NCBI RefSeq assembly: GCF_007559275.1
Contig: NZ_VMHK01000001.1
Span: forward strand, 1 to 64,000
DNA length: 64,000 nt
DNA from: Bifidobacterium apousia
GTDB taxonomy: Bacteria > Actinomycetota > Actinomycetes > Actinomycetales > Bifidobacteriaceae
Direction of reading: 5' to 3'
Part shown: positions 42,313 to 50,890 of the stretch, in pieces
Layout: every line of letters starts with the position of its first letter
Position numbering within the stretch: position 1 is the stretch's first letter
The notes under the pieces: model-generated
What the model saw: the letters and a program-made list of their open reading frames with translations, nothing else
Database searches by the model: none
What the model was told of the DNA's origin: nothing
Translations under genes and position numbers: made by a program

Positions 42313-42816
42313 GTGGAACGGCTGAGGAGCCACCGGGAGTTCACGGCGGTGCTCAGGCGACACCATCGGGTCAGCAGCCGGGATCTGGTTATTCATTATT
42401 CGATCCCTGGATCTGACCAGACGGTGACCCCGCTGCCGGTGGCATCGGTTGCGCACGAAGGGCGGCATGACATCCTGCCTGCGGGCAGACGCCGCATGGG
42501 ACTCGCTGTATCCAAAAATGTAGGCAATGCCGTGACTAGGAACAAGGTCAAGCGCAGATTCAGGCAACTTGCCGGATCCAAGGAGGGCCTGCTGCCATCC
42601 TCCTGTGATCTGGTCATGCGCGCCAAGCCCAGCGCTGCCAGAGCCACCTATGAGCAGCTGGAGGAGCAAGTGGACAGGCTCTTCCGTGACCTTATGCGCA
42701 AGACTGGCAAGATTGCCGGCGGCTCTGAAGGGCGAACGCAATCAGGTTTGCAGCTCGTCGGGTCCAAGCGTCAACCGGCTCAACGGCTGGAAGCCAATGA
42801 AGGATACAGGGCATGA
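42313..42816 (+). CDS. rnpA: Ribonuclease P protein component
   Basis: 167-residue basic protein that assists the RNase P RNA in tRNA 5' maturation. The family core is clear: LRSHREFTAVLRRHHRVSSR and GLAVSKNVGNAVTRNKVKRR (the RNR motif, residues about 58-77). It is longer than the usual 110-130 residues because of an insert of about 20 residues before GLAVSK and a C-terminal tail. The start is GTG at 42313 with a poor ribosome-binding site; translation may be coupled to rpmH. Overlaps yidD by 4 nt. Confidence 0.95.
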   Translation: MERLRSHREFTAVLRRHHRVSSRDLVIHYSIPGSDQTVTPLPVASVAHEGRHDILPAGRRRMGLAVSKNVGNAVTRNKVKRRFRQLAGSKEGLLPSSCDLVMRAKPSAARATYEQLEEQVDRLFRDLMRKTGKIAGGSEGRTQSGLQLVGSKRQPAQRLEANEGYRA

Positions 42817-43124
42817 GCGGCCTGGCCTCCCGGGCTCTGCAGGGTGCAGTCCGCTGGTATCAGCGCCATATCTCACCCCTCTCGCCGCCGCGGTGCCGTT
42901 ACTACCCGACCTGCTCCCAGTACGCTCTGACCGCTCTGAGGCGGTTCGGGGCCTTGCGTGGAACCATCCTGGCCGTTCTGCGGCTATTGCGCTGCACGCC
43001 TTTCAACAACGGCGGGATCGATGACGTGCCCCAGAGGTTTTCCATCTTCTATCGGTTCCCGTGGTCCAAGGCCCATGAGGAGGCCCGGCTGACCCCCATG
43101 GCCCCAGACAAGGAGACGGCCTGA
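42813..43124 (+). CDS. yidD: Membrane protein insertion efficiency factor YidD
   Basis: 103-residue small protein with the family signature RWYQRHISPLSPPRCRYYPT followed by CSQYA and CTPFNNGGIDDVP. It helps YidC insert membrane proteins. Start overlaps the rnpA stop (ATGA) and the stop is 2 nt before yidC, so the three are one operon. The C-terminal tail of about 30 residues is variable. Confidence 0.96.
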   Translation: MSGLASRALQGAVRWYQRHISPLSPPRCRYYPTCSQYALTALRRFGALRGTILAVLRLLRCTPFNNGGIDDVPQRFSIFYRFPWSKAHEEARLTPMAPDKETA

Positions 43125-43126
43125 CA

Positions 43127-44149
43127 ATGTTCCAGAACAACGACACTTTCACTTTCGATACGGGCATATACGGCTTCTTCTATAAGATCCTCTACCCCAT
43201 CGAGTGGCTCATGACCTACATCATGACCTACTGCCACAAGTTCCTGACCCTGATCGGGCTCCATAAGGGTCCCGGGGTGGCCTGGGCGCTCTCGGTAGTG
43301 ATGCTGGTGCTGGTCGTCAACCTCTGCGTGCTGCCGCTCTTCATCAAGCAGCTGCGATCCATGCAAAAGATGCAGGCCCTGCAGCCCAAGCTGATGAAGA
43401 TCCAGAACAAGTACCGCAACAAGAAGGATCCAGCCAGCCGAGAGGCCATGAGCCGGGAGACCATGAAGGTCTACCAGGATAACCATGCCAACCCCATGAG
43501 TTCCTGTCTGCCCGCGCTGGTCCAGGGCCCGGTCTTCATGACCATGTTCTACGTGCTTTCGGCTGTGCCCTTCATCGCCCGGGGCAAGCGGGCGCCCCTT
43601 GGAGCCTTCAACCGACAGGTGGCGCGGGAATTCGAGGAGACCACCTTCTTCGGGCTGCGGATTTCGGACAACTTCATGTCCGCCCAGGGTGCGGGCCGCA
43701 TAGTCATAGTGGTCTTCATCGTGCTCATGTGCCTGGCCATGTTCTACTCGCAGTTCCACAACGTCCGGCGGAACATGCCCAGGTCGGCCATGCAGGGACA
43801 GCAGTACAAGATGCAGCAGATGATGGCCTTCATCTTCCCGGTCATGTACATCTTCTCAGGCATCTACTTCCCCTTCGCCGTGCTGATTTACTGGCTGACC
43901 AACAACCTTTGGAATCTGGGCCGAACCCTCTTCCAGGTCCGCCATATGCCTACGCCGGGCTCGCCGGCTGCAGAGAGCAAGGAGGAGCGGGACCACCGCC
44001 GTGAGAACGCTCGTCGCAAGCGCCAAGGGCTGCCCTCTTTGGAGGAGGAGCAGCTGATGGAGGCCAAGCGGCTGGAGGAGGAAGCCCGCAACAACAAGAA
44101 CGTCTCCCACCAGCGTTCTCAGCCCCACCGCAAGCGTCGCGGTCGTTGA
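43127..44149 (+). CDS. yidC: Membrane protein insertase YidC/Oxa1
   Basis: 340 residues with about five transmembrane helices and the conserved insertase core (KQLRSMQKMQALQPKLMKIQ coiled hairpin; NPMSSCLPALVQGPVFMTMF; VLIYWLTNNLWNLGR). The C-terminus is long, basic and predicted helical (about 275-340), as in Gram-positive YidC proteins, and probably contacts the ribosome. Inserts membrane proteins with or without the Sec translocon. Confidence 0.97.
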   Translation: MFQNNDTFTFDTGIYGFFYKILYPIEWLMTYIMTYCHKFLTLIGLHKGPGVAWALSVVMLVLVVNLCVLPLFIKQLRSMQKMQALQPKLMKIQNKYRNKKDPASREAMSRETMKVYQDNHANPMSSCLPALVQGPVFMTMFYVLSAVPFIARGKRAPLGAFNRQVAREFEETTFFGLRISDNFMSAQGAGRIVIVVFIVLMCLAMFYSQFHNVRRNMPRSAMQGQQYKMQQMMAFIFPVMYIFSGIYFPFAVLIYWLTNNLWNLGRTLFQVRHMPTPGSPAAESKEERDHRRENARRKRQGLPSLEEEQLMEAKRLEEEARNNKNVSHQRSQPHRKRRGR

Positions 44150-44326
44150 TGCAGCTACTGGCAGCGGTGGCCGGTGCGGTGACCAAGTTTTCGGTCGGGC
44201 GGATACTGGAGTAGTCTGCAATCATCACGTCCGTGTATCCTCAATACTGGACACTCGATTGGTGACTAGGAATCCAGTGGACCTGAGGTTATGAATCGGA
44301 TGTAAACGCGTGTAAGGAGAGCATAG

Positions 44327-44968
44327 ATGTCTCAGTCTCTGGATCAGGGAAAGACCATCGAGCAACTCAATGAGGAGGCGGATGTCGCCGCCGACTATCT
44401 GGAGGGGTTGCTGGACATCGTCGATTACGAGGGCGATATCGAGATGGGGGTGCGCAACCACCGTCCGACCGTGCAGATTGTGGCTGACGACGACACGGAT
44501 ATCAAGCATCTGATCGGCAAGGATGGCGAGGTGGTGGATGCCCTGCAACAGCTGACGCGGCTGGCCGTGCAGCAGAAGATAGGGGAGCGCTCCCATCTGA
44601 TCGTGGATGTGGACGGCTTCCTGCGGCGCAAGCGCGAGCATCTTCGCGAGCAGGCCCTGGATGTGATCGATGAGGTCCGTGAGACCGGCGATCCCGTCAA
44701 TATGAAGCCCATGAACTCCTTTGAACGCAAGATCGTCCATGACATGGTCCGAGAGGAGGGGCTGAAGTCACGCTCCCACGGTGAGGAGCCCCACCGGTAC
44801 GTCACCGTCTACCTGAAGGCCAAGAGCGAAGACGAGGACCTGCCTGACGATGTTGAGGACGAGCCAGTCGGGTATGATGCCCCGCTGGACTCGGATGAAA
44901 CCGATCAGGCCGATGATTCGGCTGACTACGCGGCTGATGACGATCCTGCTGGCGCGGACAGGGAGTGA
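44327..44968 (+). CDS. KH-R3H RNA-binding protein Jag/KhpB
   Basis: 213 residues: KH domain (about 50-125; DIKHLIGKDGEVVDALQQLT, LIVDVDGFLRRKRE) and R3H domain (about 130-165; MNSFERKIVHDMVREEGLKS) followed by an acidic disordered tail. KhpB binds RNA and affects cell division and wall synthesis in Firmicutes. Start has TAAGGAG upstream. A 177-bp gap separates it from yidC. The N-terminal Jag domain seen in Firmicutes is absent, as usual in actinobacteria. Confidence 0.94.
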   Translation: MSQSLDQGKTIEQLNEEADVAADYLEGLLDIVDYEGDIEMGVRNHRPTVQIVADDDTDIKHLIGKDGEVVDALQQLTRLAVQQKIGERSHLIVDVDGFLRRKREHLREQALDVIDEVRETGDPVNMKPMNSFERKIVHDMVREEGLKSRSHGEEPHRYVTVYLKAKSEDEDLPDDVEDEPVGYDAPLDSDETDQADDSADYAADDDPAGADRE

Positions 44969-45404
44969 TTGCAGAACCAAGTAGGGCTGTGCGCCGATGA
45001 AGTATTGGTGACGTCCGCCTTGTTTGGATTGTTTCATTGTTTGCTGCCGTCAGACTGTCTAAGTTTGCTGTGCTATCGGCCAGGGTCGTGCCATCTGTCA
45101 GATGTATTGCCTTGTCTGGCTCATGATGGTGCTGAGTTTGCCATGCTGCTTAATTCGGAATGATCTTGGTTGGTCATCCCATATAGGAGGCCGCCTCCTA
45201 TGCTGGTTCCGTGAGGATACTGATGTGTGCCTTCGACGCTATTTTGCAGTTGAAAACCGCATGTTGGTAACTGCTTTCAGAATCCAGTGGTTTCAGATTC
45301 TGACATGGTGGAATCTCCTGGATGCAAGATGCAAGACAGTATGACGCTGTCGGGGTCTGTGGCTGTGATTGACTGCGCGTCGAATGTGAATGTGAGGAGT
45401 TGAA
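44969..45404. other. Non-coding region between jag and rsmG
   Basis: 436 bases in which the composition shifts to AT-rich. No gene is recognised; short frames here have no ribosome-binding site or family resemblance. It contains a strong inverted repeat at 45183-45201 and leads into a GAGGAG ribosome-binding site before rsmG, so the rsmG promoter is presumably within it. Confidence 0.5.
45183..45201. repeat. Short perfect palindrome (ATAGGAGGC/GCCTCCTAT)
   Basis: Two 9-bp arms around a single C. In RNA it would give a hairpin with the GGAGG sequence hidden in the stem, or in DNA an operator. No adjacent start codon uses the GGAGG. Confidence 0.5.
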
Positions 45405-46286
45405 ATGGCTGTTGTGGATGATGAACTGAACGATAGTCCCCTCTTGAGGCAGGTGCTTGGCGATGCTTTGTCACCCATGCAGCGTTTTCACGACAAGCTC
45501 TTAGGTGAGGGTGTGGAGAGGGGCATCATCGGCCCTCGCGATGAAGACATTATTTGGGAACGGCACATACTCAATTCAGCTGCCATTGTGCCTTTTGTGC
45601 GAGAACGATTGACTACTGATGGTCAGACAGCAACGGTGGCAGATATAGGTTCTGGTGGGGGCTTTCCGGGCATTGTGCTAGCTGCGTGTCTTCCGCAGTG
45701 CAGTGTTGTGCTTGTCGAGCCAATGGAGCGGCGTGTGCTCTGGTTGCGGGAAGTCATTGATGAGTTGCACCTGGTTAATGCCTCAGTGCTTCGCAAACGT
45801 GCAGAGGATCTGGTCCCGCAATCCTCTCACGCATCGAATCGGCACAAGAAAAGAGCTTCACAAAGCCACCGTCATGGTCGTCGCCGAAGCGAGGAAGGGT
45901 CCAATTCTGTTTCTGGCCATGGTTCTTCAACTTTGGTCACCACCAGGAATGGTGATAGTCAGCAAACCGTGAATGGTCCTGAATCATCGGCAGCGATGGG
46001 CGGAGAAAGTCTGGCAAGGGTAGGTTCCGCGCCTTCAGTACCTGAGACTTTTGATGTCGTGACCTGCCGGGCTGTGGCACCTATGACAAAGCTCGCTGGG
46101 TGGACCCTACCTCTCTTGAGATCAGGGGGTCAGCTTATTGCCCTTAAAGGCCGTTCAGCGCAAAATGAGCTTGATAAAGCTGCTAAAGAGATAAAAAAAT
46201 ATCATGGAGTGAATCCACGGGTCAGCCAAGCTCCAGTTGCACCTGGTCTTGAAGAAACCCACGTAGTTCTTGTGGACAAACGCTAA
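45405..46286 (+). CDS. rsmG: 16S rRNA (guanine-N7) methyltransferase RsmG with internal insertion
   Basis: 293-residue SAM-dependent methyltransferase that modifies G527 of 16S rRNA. The SAM motif is [17 protein letters not shown] (about 78-94), followed by [17 protein letters not shown] and, after a gap, [18 protein letters not shown] and [13 protein letters not shown]. Between LRKRAEDL and FDVVTCRA lies a low-complexity insert of about 75 residues (about 137-213), rich in Ser, His, Arg and Gly, absent from the usual RsmG of 200-240 residues. Good GAGGAG site before ATG. Loss of RsmG gives low-level streptomycin resistance in other bacteria. Confidence 0.94.
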   Translation: MAVVDDELNDSPLLRQVLGDALSPMQRFHDKLLGEGVERGIIGPRDEDIIWERHILNSAAIVPFVRERLTTDGQTATVADIGSGGGFPGIVLAACLPQCSVVLVEPMERRVLWLREVIDELHLVNASVLRKRAEDLVPQSSHASNRHKKRASQSHRHGRRRSEEGSNSVSGHGSSTLVTTRNGDSQQTVNGPESSAAMGGESLARVGSAPSVPETFDVVTCRAVAPMTKLAGWTLPLLRSGGQLIALKGRSAQNELDKAAKEIKKYHGVNPRVSQAPVAPGLEETHVVLVDKR

Positions 46287-47214
46287 AACACGACGTTGAT
46301 ACAACATTATTTTATGACTGCGTTGTCAGAGCATTTACTTGATAGCGAGATAAAAATCAGGCAACCTAGGAATTTGCTATATCAGAGAATAAATTATCAG
46401 CATTCAAACAGAGCCATGTCAAAGCTAATGAGAAATTATTGAACAACTCTTCTTGATTGAAACTGCCTTTCCCGGACAGCAACATGAGTGGTTGCCTCCT
46501 TATCGTGATGGGTGCCATGCTCAGTTAAGGGGAGTGCAAGCACACTTGTGATCCTGTATTGCCTTCCTTAGAATGGTTGTCACTCCGGAGCTTTTATGAA
46601 CTTTGACACTCCAGTATCTATCCTGTGTCAAAGAGTAAGGCTGCAGCTGTTTACATATAATTATAATATTTGAAATAATCATGCCTGTCTCTTTTGCGAT
46701 TGAGCACTACGCTTTGTATCTTCCGGTTGCTTCGCTTCGAGTCTTAGTTGATACTGGTTTTGTCTCCCGTACATCGTTGGGCTAATTGTATGGGATATAT
46801 CTTCGAACTTGATATATACCGCCAACTTTCTGACGCTTGATTAACCGTCTCTGGCGACGTTGTCCTTTTGGCGCTCGGTGATCTATAAATTGACCTGCTT
46901 TACCCAGTTCTTGCGTAGACCATTCTATTTATACTCGCCATGGTGTGTTCATTTGCAGGTCCCATTACATACAGGGGATTTAACGTGTTTGAACCTGTGC
47001 AGCGCCCTTCGTTGTCTAATCATTAACACTTACCGAGCAATATTGATCGTTATACATGTATGAGCGATAACTGGAGTAATCGATTGGTCAGCCACGGAGA
47101 AACTCCGGAATCACTTTTCAACATCGAATATTCTTCTGATGTTGGAGGTAGAGGTTAGCGCTGCACTGAGTACAAGAGAGATATTCACTAGTTCCTGATG
47201 TGTGCACCAGAGAT

Positions 47215-47230
47215 TGTTTCACGTGAAACA
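47215..47230. other. parS: parS centromere site 1
   Basis: Perfect 16-bp palindrome TGTTTCACGTGAAACA, the consensus ParB-binding site of many bacteria. Located in the non-coding region 1.0 kb upstream of parA. Confidence 0.95.
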
Positions 47231-47453
47231 TTGTAAATACATATCTTATTTTACATTTAACTGAAAAACCATGCTTCGTTGCTTACCGATGTCACAGGTT
47301 AATACCCGAGTTGATCGCTGAGGGTATGTGACATAAGAGAGAGGTATCCAAGAGAGGTATCTGAGACAGCTATATTCGGCAGCATCTTAGCCATGACCTT
47401 ATTCAGTTGTTGCTAATCCTAGTGGCTGATTTCTTAGTGGAGATTGTTTGCAA

Positions 47454-47469
47454 TGTTTCACGTGAAACT
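47454..47469. other. parS: parS centromere site 2 (one mismatch)
   Basis: TGTTTCACGTGAAACT, 15 of 16 matching the consensus, in the non-coding region before parA. Confidence 0.88.
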
Positions 47470-47822
47470 ATCGACGCGGAATTCAATAATCTAGATCACG
47501 GTTGTTGGAGTACATGTGAAAGAATATGGCACTAGCTTCTATATCTTCATTAGGAAACGGGTAGTCTGTGATCTCTTTCTTAGAGTCCTTTATGCAACCA
47601 CACTTACACCTGGTAGAATACGACGCTTATCGGTTAGTAAGACCTATCGCTTAACAATATAAATACATTTTTATAATTTAAAAAGTGAGAAGTGTCTATT
47701 GAATCCGTAATATTGACTTCTTGTAGAAGGGCAGGCTTTGAATATACAACAGGCAAGATTAAAGCACGCAACTACGTGAGCCAACAATCAACAAGGTAAT
47801 AGTACCTCCCAGACAATAGAGA

Positions 47823-47838
47823 TGTTTCACGTGAAACA
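47823..47838. other. parS: parS centromere site 3
   Basis: Perfect TGTTTCACGTGAAACA palindrome about 430 bp upstream of the chosen parA start and 170 bp left of DnaA-box cluster 3. Confidence 0.95.
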
Positions 47839-48006
47839 CTACTCTGCAGTACAGTTGTACAGGGTCCCTCGCCAAGAGGTTTAATAGGAGCGTTGAAGCA
47901 GTGTTATAACCGCTATCCAACAGGTTGATGTATTCATTGACAAGTCCCATGAATAGTATTGCATGCATAAGTGAGGTAGTGAATTTATTGATTCCCGACT
48001 TTTAAG

Positions 48007-48172
48007 TTATGCACAATTTAGACCACACAAATGAATTATCCACATTATCGTTTGTAGACCATGCCGCCTTGTGGGTAGCGCCAGAATTGTCAATAATCAC
48101 AAGGCAAAGCTAATAATCTATAGAAAGGGTCAGCGATCGAGGCACCGATGTAACTATCCACACTTATCCACA
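48007..48172. other. DnaA-box cluster 3 upstream of parA
   Basis: Two perfect boxes TTATCCACA (48036-48044, 48164-48172) and two near-matches (TTATGCACA at 48007, CTATCCACA at 48154), all in the same orientation, with 48154 and 48164 almost adjacent. Six kilobases from the dnaA-flanking clusters. May act in initiation control or in regulating parAB. Confidence 0.7.
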
Positions 48173-48264
48173 GTTATGAACAACGGCTGTGTGTAACTAG
48201 CGGTTATTCTGACATGTCCAACTAGGACGGGAAAATTGAGTTGTTATCAAAAGGAGGAAGGTTC

Positions 48265-49293
48265 GTGGCCGCATCGAAGAAGGTGAAACCCGTTACGAGA
48301 AATACCTCGGATAGCGGTGAGCAAGATACGCCGAACGCATCAGGTATGGAGTCGGCAACGGATATTCTGAATCGAATATTCGCTGACGGGGCAGGTTCGG
48401 TGTCCGGTGCGGAAATGGCAGATCTTTCTGCACGTTATCAGGCCTTACGCCAGGCTCAATTCCCTCATCCTTCAAAAACCCGATTCATTGCCGTTGCCAA
48501 TCAAAAAGGCGGGGTAGGGAAAACTACGACCACAGTCAATCTGGCATGCGCGTTTGCTGAATTCAATGAACAGGTGCTTGTCATCGATATGGATCCACAA
48601 GGCAACGCTTCTACTGCATTGGGTGTGGCCCATGAGTCTGGTACACCATCAACATATGATGTGCTCGAGGGTCGTCTTGGGATCGATGACGTTAAGGTGG
48701 TTTCCCCTGAATTCCCCAACCTCGAGGTGGTCCCATCTTCTATTGATCTAAGTGGTGCTGAGCTGGAAGTTGCGGATATGCCCAACCGTAATCAGCTGAT
48801 GAAAAAAGCAGTTGCCGACTATCTCAAAGTCTGTCACCAACACTATGACTATGTTCTCGTTGATTGCCCACCTAGCCTCGGACTGCTAGTTCTGAATGCC
48901 ATGTGTTCAGTCAACGAAGTATTGATCCCAGTGCAAGCTGAGTATTATGCTCTTGAAGGACTGCAACAACTACTGCATACTATCGGACTTGTTCAGCAAA
49001 GTTATAATCCTTATCTCGTAATCTCCACCATGTTGTTGACGATGTACGACAGGCGGACGTTGCTCAGCAAAGAAGTGTTTGATCAAGTCAAGGAACACTA
49101 TCCAGAGATAGTGCTGAATACGACCATTCCGCGTTCTGTCAAAATATCTGAAGCTCCCAGCTTTCGGCAAAGCGTTGTCACCTACGACCCTAAGGGAGCC
49201 GGCGCTATCGCTTATGAAGAGGCAGCGTTAGAAATCGCGCAGAGATCCGAGCAAGTGCTGGAACATATTGCCAATAGAAGACAGGGGGAGTGA
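48265..49293 (+). CDS. parA: Chromosome partitioning ATPase ParA (Soj)
   Basis: 342-residue deviant Walker ATPase that moves ParB-parS complexes. Walker A is NQKGGVGKTTTTVNLACAF (about residues 81-99), A' motif VIDMDPQGNAS, and Walker B DYVLVDCPPSLG. An N-terminal extension of about 70 residues precedes the core, longer than in the shortest ParA proteins. The frame opens at a TTG at 48241, but GTG at 48265 has AAAAGGAGGAAGG directly upstream and is preferred. parB starts 5 nt after the stop. Confidence 0.96.
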   Translation: MAASKKVKPVTRNTSDSGEQDTPNASGMESATDILNRIFADGAGSVSGAEMADLSARYQALRQAQFPHPSKTRFIAVANQKGGVGKTTTTVNLACAFAEFNEQVLVIDMDPQGNASTALGVAHESGTPSTYDVLEGRLGIDDVKVVSPEFPNLEVVPSSIDLSGAELEVADMPNRNQLMKKAVADYLKVCHQHYDYVLVDCPPSLGLLVLNAMCSVNEVLIPVQAEYYALEGLQQLLHTIGLVQQSYNPYLVISTMLLTMYDRRTLLSKEVFDQVKEHYPEIVLNTTIPRSVKISEAPSFRQSVVTYDPKGAGAIAYEEAALEIAQRSEQVLEHIANRRQGE

Positions 49294-49297
49294 GGAC

Positions 49298-50890
49298 ATG
49301 ACAAGCCGTTCACGGTTAGGCAAAGGCTTGGGGGCTCTATTCCCTGCCCTGCCAGGTGAAGATGATGAAACCAATGCTGACAATAGTCGGCGAGAAGATA
49401 ACAAAGTACCAAATCCAAGCAATAAGCAGCCTGCTCTTCAAGGTTTGGGTGCGGAGTCGAATGGACGAAAGCGCCTAGAGAAGGACGACACAGCAAAAGG
49501 CGAGACAAAACCAGAAAGAAGAACTAGGCATTCGGATCCTGCTAGCTCAAACCTCGCGGATTCTGAAAGATTGTCTAAAAGCGGTCGTAAACATACCAAC
49601 ACAGGACAAAAGCGAGTAAGTATTTCCAAGTCCCTCGACGGTGATGTTTCACGTGAAACATCACCGTCGAAGAGGGCTACCAAGCGTAGGTCTGTCCCAT
49701 CCATCAGCAGCTTGGAGCATCCGAGCGATCTATTCTTCGGTTCTACGACGACAAATGTTTCACGTGAAACATCGCCGATTGCGGGATCGATAGAGGCTGA
49801 TGATCTTCGGACAAAGGAAACTCGGCAAAGCATTAACCGAGCAGCTACTATCGACAATGATAGTGGGCTAAATAAAGCGGAGGGCAATAGCCAAGAGGAG
49901 CTGAAGCCTGTCCAAGGCGGGTATTTGGCTGAAGTGCGTGTGGACGACATTAGGCCCAATGCTCAGCAACCGCGGCAGATTTTCGATGAAGATGAACTGT
50001 TGGAGCTGTCCCGCTCCATCAAGGAAGTCGGTGTATTGCAGCCCATAGTGGTGCGAAAATCAACTTTTGCAGACCGGCCAAGAACAATCGAGGATAAAAC
50101 AACTTCAGCTGCCAGTGCAGGAGGTAAATCCGAAGCATTTGACACTAAGACTAGTGAAGAGCAATCGGGCCAGCATTTAAACCAGAGAAACGCTAATCTG
50201 GGGCAAACAACACATTATGAAATCATAATGGGCGAACGTCGGTGGCGTGCTACTAGGTTGGCTGGCCTAAATACCATACCTGCAATTGTGAAAACAACGA
50301 GCGATGACGCCATGTTGCGTGATGCATTGCTCGAGAATCTCCATAGAGTAGCTCTTAATCCCTTGGAAGAAGCAGCGGCTTATCAGCAAATGATCGATGA
50401 GTTCGGCTTGACTCAGGACGGTTTGTCTAAGTCAATCTCCAAGTCCAGACCTCAGATCACCAACACGCTTCGATTGTTGAAGTTGCCTCCAAGTGTGCAG
50501 AAAAAAGTAAGCTCCGGGGTGTTGTCAGCTGGACATGCCCGTGCCCTACTTACTTTGCCAGATGAAAAATCCATGACGGCTCTGGCAGACAAGATCATTG
50601 CTGAAGGACTGTCGGTAAGATCTACGGAGGAACTCGTAGCATTGCAGACCGGGCAGACGAAGAAGAGAGCAAAAAAGCCTAGGGTCAACGCATGGGTAGA
50701 TAGTCCTGTACGCCAAGATTTGGAAAGCCGCTTTGATACAAAGGTGGCTATTAAGGGCACTAAAAAGCACGGGAAAATAGAAATCGTGTTTTCTTCGCCT
50801 GAAGATATGGACCGCATTGTTGCCATACTCCTGGAAAAGGATCAATCCGCGAGTAATAGCAGTCATTCAGGCGACAAAGGCTGGGTTTGA
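49298..50890 (+). CDS. parB: Chromosome partitioning protein ParB with long disordered N-terminal region and internal insert
   Basis: 530 residues, much longer than the usual 300-400. It opens with the conserved RLGKGLGALFP (6-16). About 190 low-complexity charged residues follow, then the ParB/Srx domain (about 208-350; PRQIFDEDELLELSRSIKEV, the CTP-binding GERRWRA at 312-318, ENLHR at 346-350). That domain is interrupted by an insert of about 50 residues (255-305). Next are the HTH domain (SKSRPQITNTLRLLKLP) and the C-terminal dimer domain. Two parS sites lie inside the N-terminal coding region, each encoding VSRET. Start ATG at 49298 follows GGGGAG; an earlier in-frame start lies in parA. 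Confidence 0.95.
   Translation: MTSRSRLGKGLGALFPALPGEDDETNADNSRREDNKVPNPSNKQPALQGLGAESNGRKRLEKDDTAKGETKPERRTRHSDPASSNLADSERLSKSGRKHTNTGQKRVSISKSLDGDVSRETSPSKRATKRRSVPSISSLEHPSDLFFGSTTTNVSRETSPIAGSIEADDLRTKETRQSINRAATIDNDSGLNKAEGNSQEELKPVQGGYLAEVRVDDIRPNAQQPRQIFDEDELLELSRSIKEVGVLQPIVVRKSTFADRPRTIEDKTTSAASAGGKSEAFDTKTSEEQSGQHLNQRNANLGQTTHYEIIMGERRWRATRLAGLNTIPAIVKTTSDDAMLRDALLENLHRVALNPLEEAAAYQQMIDEFGLTQDGLSKSISKSRPQITNTLRLLKLPPSVQKKVSSGVLSAGHARALLTLPDEKSMTALADKIIAEGLSVRSTEELVALQTGQTKKRAKKPRVNAWVDSPVRQDLESRFDTKVAIKGTKKHGKIEIVFSSPEDMDRIVAILLEKDQSASNSSHSGDKGWV
49635..49670. other. parS: parS site 4 within a 36-bp perfect palindrome inside parB
   Basis: The parS core TGTTTCACGTGAAACA (49645-49660) is flanked by TCGACGGTGA and TCACCGTCGA, giving 36 bp of perfect dyad symmetry, far more than ParB needs. 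It lies in the N-terminal disordered part of parB and encodes DGDVSRETSPS. Confidence 0.95.
49756..49771. other. parS: parS site 5 inside parB
   Basis: Perfect TGTTTCACGTGAAACA within the parB coding region, encoding NVSRETS in the same frame as the site 111 bp upstream. Confidence 0.95.

Larger units (their letters stand above)
46287..48264. other. Large AT-rich non-coding region before parA: parS sites and DnaA-box cluster 3
   Basis: Nearly 2 kb without any convincing gene between rsmG and parA. It holds three parS sites (47215, 47454, 47823), a tract at about 47651-47685 that is almost all A/T (a possible unwinding element), and a DnaA-box cluster: TTATGCACA (48007-48015), TTATCCACA (48036-48044), CTATCCACA (48154-48162) and TTATCCACA (48164-48172). 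Small frames here lack ribosome-binding sites. A non-coding RNA cannot be excluded. It looks like a combined segregation and origin-control region. Confidence 0.7.

Noticed and set aside
46860-47968. Small open frames in the AT-rich region before parA
   Set aside because: No ribosome-binding sites, odd composition (Cys/Leu-rich), and parS and DnaA sites explain the region better.
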